From contig JABBAI010000066.1 of the NCBI GenBank assembly GCA_018608045.1, positions 1 to 33,164 on the forward strand: a DNA stretch of 33,164 nucleotides, read 5' to 3'. The position numbers and the translations under genes are program-made. Positions 1 through 8,739 of the stretch are shown piece after piece. The notes under the pieces were generated by a model. It worked only from the letters and a program-made list of their open reading frames with translations, made no database searches and was not told where the DNA came from. The stretch's first letter is position 1. Every line of letters begins with the position of its first letter. The DNA is from Octadecabacter sp. (GTDB lineage Bacteria; Pseudomonadota; Alphaproteobacteria; Rhodobacterales; Rhodobacteraceae).

Positions 1-93
1 TTCCAAGCCCAGCCGTCAAGACATCAAATTCGGCTTACGAAGGACTCGGAGTATAGCGTTAATTTATTAAAATTTCAAAAGGGGAATACTGAC

Positions 94-333
94 ATGAAAA
101 CTATTTTGACAAGTATTTTGGCGACGGTCGCCGCTGGTGCGGCTTTTGCGGGCGATGTAATCGCCTACGACACAGTGTCACCGTCAAGCGGAAGCAGCGA
201 CATGAACGCAGCACTTATTCTTTTGCTGATGGTCGGGCTCGTTGTTGCGACGGGTGGATTTCGCGGAACTGATCGCGCAAAGACGCAAGACACGGATGCG
301 TCCGATGATGATGACGTCATCATGAAGTTCTGA
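94..333 (+). CDS. small secreted/membrane hypothetical protein (signal peptide, one TM segment, acidic tail)
   Basis: 79-aa ORF with N-terminal signal-like MKTILTSILATVAAGAAFA, hydrophobic ALILLLMVGLVVATGG and acidic DTDASDDDD tail; aaggggaat RBS-like sequence upstream. Confidence 0.6.
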   Translation: MKTILTSILATVAAGAAFAGDVIAYDTVSPSSGSSDMNAALILLLMVGLVVATGGFRGTDRAKTQDTDASDDDDVIMKF

Positions 334-358
334 TCCAAGTCTGCGTAGCGGTTGGGGA

Positions 359-1267
359 CTAACGTGAGGGTCCCAAAATCCGGCGCACAGGATCAATCAA
401 CAACGGGCCAAGCCGGTGCGTCATCAAAGGCGCGTCGGCTTCGTCGTCTAAGCCGAATGTCACGACCTCCTTTTCGCGGATGACATAAAGTGTGCCGAAC
501 ATCCAATCCCAGATCGCCAAAGCCTGACCGTAATTGCGGTTGAAATGACGTGGTTCGATGGAATGGTGCACTTGGTGCATCGCGGGCGAAATCAGCACAT
601 GTTCAAGCTTTGGGCCAAAGCTGATCCAGATGTGGGAATGCAAGAAATTGGTCACGGTCATATTCGTCAACACGACGAACGCATTTGCGCCCACAATTTC
701 GGCGATGCTTAGGTCCGGGGTGAACGTACCCACCATGAGCCCGAAAATCACGCCAAAGATGACCGTCGTCAGGGCGATCGATACCATACCCGACAGGGGA
801 TGCTGGCGATACGCGGTGAGCGGAGTGAGAACGGATGCGCTGTGATGAACCGCATGAAGCGGCCAGAGTGCCTTTGTGTCATGATGCAAGCGGTGGGTCC
901 AATAGTTGGTAAAGTCGGTTAGGACAAAGACGATCAGGGCAAGGGCAAGCGGGGATAGCGCCGCACTGTCTAAGGCCGTGCGCGGCACAAGCGACGCCAC
1001 CCAAGCCGCCACAGCAGGGACGGCGGCAAAACGTGCAAAGACCCCCAACACACCCAAAACGCGGTTGAACAGATATAATCCAAGATCAGCGCGCACTGAT
1101 TTGTGGGTCCAAATCGCGCGCGGAAGCAAAAACGCGATCAAGCCACCGGTTTCGCGCCGTATCAGATAGACCAACGCGCCAATCATGCCAAAACACGCCA
1201 AATAAATTGGCGAAAGCGCTTGTTCGATACTGAATGTCGCGAGAATGAAGTCTTTGATCTGATCCAT
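359..1267 (-). CDS. sterol desaturase / fatty acid hydroxylase superfamily protein
   Basis: Histidine motifs HRLHHD, HHSASVL and [14 protein letters not shown] with TM segments; start placed at MDQIKDFIL rather than the longer ORF start, which runs antisense into purM. Confidence 0.85.
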   Translation of the reverse strand: MDQIKDFILATFSIEQALSPIYLACFGMIGALVYLIRRETGGLIAFLLPRAIWTHKSVRADLGLYLFNRVLGVLGVFARFAAVPAVAAWVASLVPRTALDSAALSPLALALIVFVLTDFTNYWTHRLHHDTKALWPLHAVHHSASVLTPLTAYRQHPLSGMVSIALTTVIFGVIFGLMVGTFTPDLSIAEIVGANAFVVLTNMTVTNFLHSHIWISFGPKLEHVLISPAMHQVHHSIEPRHFNRNYGQALAIWDWMFGTLYVIREKEVVTFGLDDEADAPLMTHRLGPLLIDPVRRILGPSR

Positions 1268-1391
1268 GGGGGGACGATGGCTGTATGGGCGCGCAGGGTC
1301 AAGATTTCGTGGACCAGATAAGGGACAGCAGTTGCCCGCCGGAGGTCTTTGCGCTATCGCAAAGCCCAACACCACAAAGGGGATGCGACAG

Positions 1392-2444
1392 ATGACAAAC
1401 GCTGGCAAAACAGGGCTTACATACGCGGATGCGGGCGTTGATATTGATGCGGGTAATGCGTTGATTGATCGTATTAAACCCGCAGCAAAACGCACGAACC
1501 GCCCCGGTGTGATGGCGGGTTTGGGTGGCTTTGGCGCGATGTTTGACCTCAAGGGCGCGGGGTATAGCGACCCGATCCTTGTTGGCGCGACGGACGGTGT
1601 TGGCACCAAGCTGCGCATCGCGATTGATACCGGAAATGTGGACGGCGTTGGCATTGACCTTGTGGCGATGTGCGTCAATGATCTGGTGTGCCAAGGCGCT
1701 GAACCTTTGTTTTTCCTCGACTACTTTGCGACCGGTAAGCTTGAGCTTGATCAGGCCACGCGCATCATCAACGGCATTGCCAAGGGCTGTGAGCAGTCTG
1801 GATGTGCGTTGATTGGTGGCGAAACCGCTGAAATGCCGGGCATGTATCCCGAAGGTGATTTTGACCTTGCGGGTTTCAGCGTCGGTGCGATGGAGCGTGG
1901 CACAGACATCCCGCGTGGCGTGGTTGAAGGTGATATCCTGATCGGGTTGGGGTCAAACGGCGTTCATTCCAATGGGTATTCGCTGGTGCGCAAGGTTGTT
2001 GAACAGTCCGGCCTTGATTGGTCAGATCCATCCCCATTTGGCGATGGCACTTTGGGGGAGGCGCTACTTGCCCCCACGACCCTTTATGTCAAAGGCTGTG
2101 TGGACGCGTTGAAGCAAACGGACGCAGTGCACGCATTGGCCCATATCACAGGCGGTGGTTTGACGGAAAACCTGCCGCGTGTTTTGCCCGAAGGCCTTGG
2201 TGCGGATGTGGAGCTGAACGCATGGCCTTTGCCGCCCGTATTCAAGTGGTTGATGGGGCAGGCGGGACTTGCACAGTCTGAAATGCTCAAGACGTTTAAC
2301 TGCGGCATCGGCATGGTGGCTGTGGTTGCGCGTGATCAGGCACAGGCCGTTGGCGATATTTTTGATGCGGCGGGCCACGATGTCTGTGTGATTGGTCAGG
2401 TCACGAAAGGCGACGGCGTGCGCTATTCCAGAGAACTCGCATGA
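1392..2444 (+). CDS. purM: phosphoribosylformylglycinamidine cyclo-ligase
   Basis: [22 protein letters not shown]...[11 protein letters not shown]...[13 protein letters not shown]...[11 protein letters not shown]...[16 protein letters not shown] are typical PurM motifs. Confidence 0.97.
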   Translation: MTNAGKTGLTYADAGVDIDAGNALIDRIKPAAKRTNRPGVMAGLGGFGAMFDLKGAGYSDPILVGATDGVGTKLRIAIDTGNVDGVGIDLVAMCVNDLVCQGAEPLFFLDYFATGKLELDQATRIINGIAKGCEQSGCALIGGETAEMPGMYPEGDFDLAGFSVGAMERGTDIPRGVVEGDILIGLGSNGVHSNGYSLVRKVVEQSGLDWSDPSPFGDGTLGEALLAPTTLYVKGCVDALKQTDAVHALAHITGGGLTENLPRVLPEGLGADVELNAWPLPPVFKWLMGQAGLAQSEMLKTFNCGIGMVAVVARDQAQAVGDIFDAAGHDVCVIGQVTKGDGVRYSRELA

Positions 2445-3049
2445 AACGCGTCGCCATCCTGATTTCGGGGGGCGGCAGCAACATGGTGGCTCTGGCCAAT
2501 TCGATGACGGGGGACCACGCGGCGCGCCCGGTGTTGGTGGTGTCCAACGACGCGGCGGCGGTGGGGCTGGCTAAGGCACGTGACCTTTCAATTGCGACAG
2601 ATGTGGTGGATCATCGCGAATTTGGCAAAGATCGTGCCGCGTTTGAAGACGTTCTGGCCACCAAGCTTGAGGACGCACAGCCAGACATCATCTGTCTGGC
2701 CGGATTTATGCGCATTTTGACCGAAGGGTTCACGGCGCGCTACGAGGGGCGGATGCTGAACATTCATCCATCGCTTTTACCAAAATACAAAGGGCTGCAC
2801 ACTCATCAACGCGCACTGGATGCGGGCGATGATGTGCATGGTTGTTCGGTCCATGAAGTCACCTCCGCTCTCGATGATGGGCCCATATTGGGTCAGGCAC
2901 GGATTGCGGTGACGGCGCAGGACACGGCCGATATACTCGCCGCGCGGCTTTTGCCGTTTGAACATGCTCTCTATGTGGCGGTCTTGCGGCGGTATGCTGC
3001 GGGGGATCGCCGCATGGTGCATTTGCCCTTTGATCCTGTAGGGCTTTAA
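2441..3049 (+). CDS. purN: phosphoribosylglycinamide formyltransferase
   Basis: [12 protein letters not shown]...[57 protein letters not shown]; 4-nt overlap with purM. Confidence 0.97.
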   Translation: MKRVAILISGGGSNMVALANSMTGDHAARPVLVVSNDAAAVGLAKARDLSIATDVVDHREFGKDRAAFEDVLATKLEDAQPDIICLAGFMRILTEGFTARYEGRMLNIHPSLLPKYKGLHTHQRALDAGDDVHGCSVHEVTSALDDGPILGQARIAVTAQDTADILAARLLPFEHALYVAVLRRYAAGDRRMVHLPFDPVGL

Positions 3050-3121
3050 CTCGCGCCAATGCTCGCCTAGTGTGCATCAACGCGCGGGTGTCCCCGCCTC
3101 AAGCCACATGAAAAGGCCCAG

Positions 3122-4279
3122 ATGAAGACCATCACAACAACTGCCGACCTCGCCGCGTTTTGTACTGAGGCCGCGAAATATCCATACGTCACCGTCGACA
3201 CAGAATTCCTGCGCGAGCGGACGTATTATTCCAAACTTTGTCTTATCCAGCTTGCCTTTATGGGCGACGGGGAAGATGACGCTGTGTTGGTGGACCCGTT
3301 GTCAGACGGGCTTGATCTTGCGCCCTTGTATGAGCTTTTCAAAAATCCAGACGTTGTGAAAGTGTTCCACGCAGCCCGTCAGGATTTGGAAATTTTCTTT
3401 GTGGACCAGGGTGTTATTCCAGTACCATTGTTTGACACGCAAGTGGCCGCGATGGTCTGCGGGTTTGGCGAACAGGCGGGATATGAAACGCTTGTGCGCA
3501 AAATTGCCAAGGACGAGGTGGATAAATCGTCCCGCTTTACCGATTGGTCGCGCCGCCCTTTGACGGATGCGCAAAAGACCTACGCGCTTGCTGATGTGAC
3601 CCATTTGCGGGTCATCTACGAATTTCTGTCGCAAGAGTTGGAAAAAACCGAACGCCAAAAATGGGTCGCCGAAGAGATGGGAATTCTGAACGATCCTGCG
3701 ACCTATCAGGCCGATCCCGACACGGCGTGGAAACGGGTGAAGACCCGCACGAATTCTACGAAATTCCTGTCCATCGTACGCGAATTGGCCCGCTTTCGCG
3801 AAACCTACGCGCAGGCGCGGAATATACCACGCAATCGCGTCTTCAAGGACGATGCATTAGTGGAACTGGCGTCAACCAAACCGGCATCCGAAAAGGACTT
3901 AGGGCGGTCACGGTTGTTGTTGCGCGAAGCGCGCCGCGGTGACATCGCGGACGGCATTTTGAATGCGGTGAAGGTGGGTCTTGCCGCCGATCCGGAAAAC
4001 GCACCAAAGATCGATACACGTCGTGAAAAGCTGCAAGTGAACCCAGCACTGGCTGACATGCTGCGTGTGTTGGTAAAAGCAAAAGCCGACCAAAGCGGTG
4101 TTGCGCAAAAATTGATCGCAACCAGTGCCGATTTGGACGCTATGGCAGGGGGGCTGCGCGATGTTGTGGCCCTGCGCGGCTGGCGCAAAGAAGTGTTTGG
4201 CGCGGATGCGTTGCGGCTGTGCGAAGGTCAGATCGGCCTTGCTGTGCAGGGCGAAAAGGTCGTCACTTTCGATATTTAG
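3122..4279 (+). CDS. rnd: ribonuclease D
   Basis: DEDD exonuclease motifs (TVDTEFLRE, VFHAARQDLEIF, YALADVTHL) followed by an HRDC-like region. Confidence 0.95.
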   Translation: MKTITTTADLAAFCTEAAKYPYVTVDTEFLRERTYYSKLCLIQLAFMGDGEDDAVLVDPLSDGLDLAPLYELFKNPDVVKVFHAARQDLEIFFVDQGVIPVPLFDTQVAAMVCGFGEQAGYETLVRKIAKDEVDKSSRFTDWSRRPLTDAQKTYALADVTHLRVIYEFLSQELEKTERQKWVAEEMGILNDPATYQADPDTAWKRVKTRTNSTKFLSIVRELARFRETYAQARNIPRNRVFKDDALVELASTKPASEKDLGRSRLLLREARRGDIADGILNAVKVGLAADPENAPKIDTRREKLQVNPALADMLRVLVKAKADQSGVAQKLIATSADLDAMAGGLRDVVALRGWRKEVFGADALRLCEGQIGLAVQGEKVVTFDI

Positions 4280-4285
4280 GCGCGG

Positions 4286-4771
4286 TTAACGGCCTGACGT
4301 ACGTGCGTTCGTTGCGGCCTGAACCCGCACGGACCTGATGCCCGCAAGCGTTGTTGTATCAATGATGTAGCCTGCGTTGATTTCACGGGATCGCGCGCTG
4401 CCTTGCGCCTGAAATCCTGTCGGGGCTTGGGCGCGGAATTCAAGCATCAAAACACCATTTGAAATCCCGACCTCGACCAATTCGGCGTTGAAATAGCCTT
4501 GCGTGGGGGCGACGCCCGTTGCGCGGACAATGGCACCGCTTGGCGCGCGATCAATAGACAATGCAGTGATGGTTTGCACCATGGGGCGGCTGTCGACGAT
4601 CGCGACGCGGCGGCCTTCTGGAACGAGGGGGCGGCGGTCAGCGGGGGCCACTGCAGTGGTTTCCGTGCTGTTGCCAAACCAGTTAAACGGGTTGAGGCGG
4701 CTGTCGGAAATCCGTGCGCAACCCGACAAGGTCAGCAATACGGCTGTGCTTAGAAGTGTGGTGCGCAACAT
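4286..4771 (-). CDS. putative lipoprotein, hypothetical
   Basis: Lipobox LTLSGC near the N-terminus; 161 aa; convergent with rnd. Confidence 0.75.
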   Translation of the reverse strand: MLRTTLLSTAVLLTLSGCARISDSRLNPFNWFGNSTETTAVAPADRRPLVPEGRRVAIVDSRPMVQTITALSIDRAPSGAIVRATGVAPTQGYFNAELVEVGISNGVLMLEFRAQAPTGFQAQGSARSREINAGYIIDTTTLAGIRSVRVQAATNARTSGR

Positions 4772-4891
4772 GGTGGGTCCTCGTGATCGTAATGTTACCC
4801 ACTTGCTAGCCCAAACTGTGGCCTATGAAAAGCAGGCACTGGACGAATGGTGATGGGCGTCCTAGATCGTTGGAGACATCAGGAGTGACCC

Positions 4892-5293
4892 ATGGCTAGC
4901 GACGCCTTCGAAGAGATTGCCGAAACCTTTGAATTTCTGGACGACTGGGAAGACCGGTACGCCCACGTCATCGACATGGGCCGCGAAATGGAACCGCTGG
5001 AGGACGCCTTTAAGGTGCCCGCGATGAAGGTTGATGGCTGTGCGTCCCAAGTGTGGTTGGTGCCGTCTGTTGAGGATGGTGTGTTCACGTTCAAAGGCGC
5101 GTCTGATGCCATGATCGTCAGTGGCCTGATCGCGATTTTGCGCGCGCTTTATAATGGGTTGCCTGCCAGCGACGTGCCTAGGGTGGATGCCCGCGCCGCG
5201 TTTGAACGCCTTGGTCTGAATGATCATTTATCAGCGCAGCGGTCTAACGGTCTGCGTGCAATGATTGAACGTATTCAATCCGTTACGTCCTGA
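4892..5293 (+). CDS. SufE family Fe-S cluster assembly protein
   Basis: DAFEEIAETFEFLDDWEDRYAHVIDMGREM...VDGCASQVWLV (SufE active-site Cys loop); RBS aggag upstream. Confidence 0.92.
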   Translation: MASDAFEEIAETFEFLDDWEDRYAHVIDMGREMEPLEDAFKVPAMKVDGCASQVWLVPSVEDGVFTFKGASDAMIVSGLIAILRALYNGLPASDVPRVDARAAFERLGLNDHLSAQRSNGLRAMIERIQSVTS

Positions 5294-5344
5294 GTGTCGG
5301 CACGGCACTGTTTGCTGACGCAAAGGCGCCCGCCCGCTGCACCC

Positions 5345-5968
5345 TTATTTCAATGCTTCTAGCGTGGTCGCAAGGTCGCCGTACCCTGTGAGGCGGCGTT
5401 CAAACGCGAGGCCCAGCCGTTTTGCGTGCTGTTGTGCCAGCGCGGTCAACGCGGGATCATCCGTTTGGGCTTGATAGACCAGCGATTTGTAGTTGCCGAA
5501 ATACATGTCGCGCAGTTCGGGGTGGCGATCTAGGCCGAGGGGTTTGACCACAAAGGCATCGAATTGGCGCACGAGGAAATCGGTCAGGAAGAAGCTGAAC
5601 ACTTCGTCCTTTTTGGCAAACTCCGCGTTGCCCTCAAAGAACGAATAACAGTGCGGGCCTTCAACCATGTCCACACCAAGATCAGCGCATTTCTTGGCCA
5701 GCAGCCCGCCGGTGCCACAATCGGCATAGACGACGAACACCTGCGCATAGGCGTCACGATGTTTCAGCACGGCCTGTTCGACCGCGTCGGGGATTTTTTC
5801 GGGATGCACATGTAAAATGGCGGGCAAGCAGTGCAGATCCATATGGGACCAGCTGTTAATCTTGATCAGATCAAGGATTTCACGCGCCAGTGCCCCACAG
5901 GCGAGCAGCAAAATCCGCCCATCGCCCTGCGGCGCAAGGCCCGTTGTAGTGAGGGTTTGATCATCCAT
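5345..5968 (-). CDS. DUF1638 domain-containing protein (putative corrinoid/methionine-synthase-associated)
   Basis: RILLLACGALAREI...HCLPAILHVHPEKIPDAV...VVYADCGTGGLL...GPHCYSFFEG; neighbourhood of corrinoid and methyltransferase genes. Confidence 0.85.
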   Translation of the reverse strand: MDDQTLTTTGLAPQGDGRILLLACGALAREILDLIKINSWSHMDLHCLPAILHVHPEKIPDAVEQAVLKHRDAYAQVFVVYADCGTGGLLAKKCADLGVDMVEGPHCYSFFEGNAEFAKKDEVFSFFLTDFLVRQFDAFVVKPLGLDRHPELRDMYFGNYKSLVYQAQTDDPALTALAQQHAKRLGLAFERRLTGYGDLATTLEALK

Positions 5969-6581
5969 CGGTCAGTTTGAGGGTACGCATAACGGCCGGA
6001 CGGGCCTGCATTGCGGCAAAGTGGGCTGCCAGTTTCGGGTAGTCCGCAATATCAACGCCATCTTTGGGCAGCCAGCAGCAGACGTTGAACAAATGGATGT
6101 CTGCCACGGAATAGTCACCCACGAACCATCCGTTATCTGGTAGGCTGCTTTCCACATGGGCGCAGCTGGCGTTCATGGTTTCGGGAACTTTGGCGGCCAT
6201 GGACGCGTGTGCGGCTGGATCATCGGACCAGCGTTCCCCGCGCACGCCGTGGGCGTGGTTCGGGTGCATTGTAGAGGCGAGGTAGCTCATCATTTCGCGC
6301 ACTTTGGCGCGGGCGAATGTGTCTGCGGGCATCAATTGCCCCGATAGGTCCGCAATATATTCTAGAATTGCGGGGGCTTCGGTCAAAACACCATGATCGC
6401 CCGTCAGCGCCGGAACGCGTCCTTTGGGGTTTACGGCCAAATAGTCGGCTTTGCGTTGATCGTTACTCGCAAAGCTGAGCCATTGGATGGTGTGAGAGAT
6501 CCCCGTTTCCTCAAGCGCGATATGGGGCGCCAGCGCGACGGTGTAGGGAGCAACAAATAGGGTCAGCATCGTTTGGTCCAA
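5961..6581 (-). CDS. glutathione S-transferase family protein
   Basis: Thioredoxin-like N-terminus with GRVPALTGDHGVLTEAPAILEYIA and a helical C-terminal domain. Confidence 0.88.
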   Translation of the reverse strand: MDQTMLTLFVAPYTVALAPHIALEETGISHTIQWLSFASNDQRKADYLAVNPKGRVPALTGDHGVLTEAPAILEYIADLSGQLMPADTFARAKVREMMSYLASTMHPNHAHGVRGERWSDDPAAHASMAAKVPETMNASCAHVESSLPDNGWFVGDYSVADIHLFNVCCWLPKDGVDIADYPKLAAHFAAMQARPAVMRTLKLTDG

Positions 6582-6587
6582 TCATGC

Positions 6588-6618
6588 AAAAGCGCGCAGC
6601 GGGGTGACCACTGCGCGC
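6588..6618 (-). terminator. putative intrinsic terminator downstream of the corrinoid protein gene
   Basis: On minus strand GCGCGCAG-T-GG...CC-G-CTGCGCGC followed by TTTT; stem 6592-6599/6611-6618. Confidence 0.6.
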
Positions 6619-6641
6619 GCTTTGTAAAAGTGTCAGCGGTT

Positions 6642-7346
6642 TTAAGCAGTAGCGCCTTGGTTGTGCTTACGGGCCATAAACGTCTTGGCCGTTTCAACAG
6701 CCACAGCCGCGTCACGACAATAGGCGTCAGCCCCGATGGCTTTGCCAAATTCTTCGTTCAAGGGCGCGCCACCAACCAACACCACATAATCATCGCGAAT
6801 ACCTTTTTCGATCATCGTGTCGATCACGACTTTCATGTAGGGCATTGTGGTCGTCAGCAGGGCGGACATGCCGAGGATATCGGGTTCTTCCGCTGCAATC
6901 GCCTCTAGGTAGGATTCGACCGCATTGTTGATGCCAAGATCAACGACTTCAAAACCGGCGCCTTCCATCATCATCGATACAAGGTTTTTGCCGATGTCGT
7001 GAATATCGCCTTTGACCGTTCCGATGACCATTTTACCAACGCGCGGTGCGCCTGTTTCGGCCAACAGCGGCTTAAGGATGAACATGCCGCCTTTCATGGC
7101 GTTCGCGGCCAAAAGAACCTCTGGCACAAACAAAATACCGTCGCGGAAGTCGTGGCCAACAATCGTCATGCCGCCGACAAGTGCTTTGGTCAGAATATCA
7201 TAGGGAATCCAGCCGCGATCCAGCAGGATGTGCACGGATTCTTCGATTTCTTCCTTCAGGCCATCATACAGGTCATCGAACATTTGCGCGACGAGGTCGT
7301 CGTCGTTCAGCTCGCTCAGGATGATGTCGTCTTGGTCGTCTGACAT
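6642..7346 (-). CDS. B12-binding corrinoid protein (MtbC/MetH cobalamin-domain type)
   Basis: GTVKGDIHDIGKNLVSMMMEGAGFEVVDLGIN (DxHxxG cobalamin motif) plus N-terminal helical cap domain. Confidence 0.94.
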   Translation of the reverse strand: MSDDQDDIILSELNDDDLVAQMFDDLYDGLKEEIEESVHILLDRGWIPYDILTKALVGGMTIVGHDFRDGILFVPEVLLAANAMKGGMFILKPLLAETGAPRVGKMVIGTVKGDIHDIGKNLVSMMMEGAGFEVVDLGINNAVESYLEAIAAEEPDILGMSALLTTTMPYMKVVIDTMIEKGIRDDYVVLVGGAPLNEEFGKAIGADAYCRDAAVAVETAKTFMARKHNQGATA

Positions 7347-7378
7347 GGGGGAACCCTTTGATCTTGTTTACCGGATTT

Positions 7379-7417
7379 GGTCGCAATTGTCGCAACCGGT
7401 CTGGGACATTTGCGACA
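7379..7417. promoter_or_regulatory. cluster of TTGCGACA/TGTCGCAA-like octamers upstream of the corrinoid gene
   Basis: GGTCGCAA (7379-7386), TGTCGCAA (7388-7395) and inverted TTGCGACA (7410-7417). Confidence 0.4.
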
Positions 7418-7480
7418 TTGATTGCCTATACAGCGACCGTTACGCAAATGAATACTTTGCGCCATAATAATGTGATTGCT

Positions 7481-8083
7481 TCATGGTGACCGGTAGCGCC
7501 GCGCTGCAAACACCGTTGCGGCCACAATTGTGCCGGCCAAAAGGGTCTTGGACATCACCTCCATAGCGCCTTCGATCTGAATCGCATGGAGGGCTGTGGC
7601 GATCACAACAATGCTGGCGATGCTTTGATGCAGACGTTTCCAAGAACGGGGACGCATGGGTAATTTCAGGCGCGTCATTGCAAGCAGTGCCGTCAGGACC
7701 GCCCCCCAAAGTGCCACAACGCCAAACAGCGAAAACCATGTTGGCGCGCGCAGCAACGAGGCGTCGATCGTGTCTGGGGGGCTGACAAAATAGAGGCCGA
7801 CAACATGGGCGAGGATCAAAATCAGGATACTTGCCCCGATGATGCGGTGCCAGCGCCGCGCGGTTGCGGGGGCGATTAGCGCGCGGACGGGGCACGCGAG
7901 GAGGGGTTGCAGCACGAACAGGGACATCGCGACGATGCCTGCAAAGCCCGCGGCGATATACAGTGGGCCGCGATACGCAAGGTATGGGCTGGTGGTTGCA
8001 AGTGCAATTGGCACTACCATCGCGGCGATCACAACACCCCACAGAAAAAAGGCGGTCAGGCGTGTTGTCACATCTGTTTCCAA
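7481..8083 (-). CDS. ferric reductase-like transmembrane (heme b) protein
   Basis: 200 aa, multi-TM, with HRIIGASILILILAHVVGLYF and KRLHQSIASIVVIATALHAI histidines. Confidence 0.75.
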   Translation of the reverse strand: METDVTTRLTAFFLWGVVIAAMVVPIALATTSPYLAYRGPLYIAAGFAGIVAMSLFVLQPLLACPVRALIAPATARRWHRIIGASILILILAHVVGLYFVSPPDTIDASLLRAPTWFSLFGVVALWGAVLTALLAMTRLKLPMRPRSWKRLHQSIASIVVIATALHAIQIEGAMEVMSKTLLAGTIVAATVFAARRYRSP

Positions 8084-8101
8084 CGCTTCGGTGCCTTTGT
8101 G

Positions 8102-8599
8102 TCAGGTTGCGGCCAACACAAAATCAACGTTTAGCGATGTGTGTTGCGCGCTTGGCATGACGGGACGCAGGAAAACGGACTGATAGGCCTCATCATCATA
8201 GGCGAGGTGGGCGTGGGGTTGCCCGAAGTTGGGGGTAATTTGCGGCATCTCAAGGCTGTAGGTGCCGTCTGCGCGTGTCAGCACACTGGCGTGGTTTACG
8301 GGGTCAGGATCGCCACCCAGAACCGTCGCGGCCCAGATTTGAATGCGAACATTGGCCAGCGGGTCGCCCGTGCCGGCATCGCGCACGAGGCCCGTCATCA
8401 AGAAACCGGATCCCAGTTTGTCCACAATCGGGGCGTTTGGACGGTAGTTGTTGGACCCGCCGCGCATGGTTTGGGAGGGCGTCAGCGCCTGTGCCAGGGC
8501 AGGTGTCGCCAATCCGACGCCCATCGACAGAGCGAGGGAGGCCGCCCCAAAGCTGGATCAGCGCAGGAAGGTTCGGCGGTTGTGAAACTGTGCTGTCAT
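8102..8599 (-). pseudogene. Tat-signal intradiol dioxygenase-like protein with in-frame TGA in its signal peptide
   Basis: Start 8599 with AGGAG SD encodes MTAQFHNRRTFLR*SSFGAASLALSMGVGLATPALAQ...; TGA at 8560-8558; remainder (ORF 8102..8524) open with QPHAHL motif. Confidence 0.7.
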
Positions 8600-8655
8600 G
8601 GTCTGGCTCTCCTGATGTGCGGACGGGTCGGGGTGGCGCATGTGCCACCAACGTT

Positions 8656-8671
8656 GTCTATTACCATAGAC
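8656..8671. promoter_or_regulatory. perfect 6-bp inverted repeat GTCTAT-TACC-ATAGAC, operator candidate
   Basis: Located 57 bp upstream of the start at 8599. Confidence 0.4.
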
Positions 8672-8739
8672 GTTCAGCACGACTTGCACAGATACTGCAC
8701 CGATTTGTGAACATCCGCTGCGCCGAAAGTTGCCGAAAA

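Noticed and set aside
359-1678. 439-aa version of the minus-strand sterol desaturase ORF
   Set aside because: Residues before MDQIKDF are antisense to purM and low in family character; start trimmed to 1267.
8558-8560. TGA as selenocysteine codon in the Tat signal
   Set aside because: Signal-peptide position gives no catalytic rationale and I see no SECIS-like hairpin immediately downstream; nonsense mutation or error is simpler.
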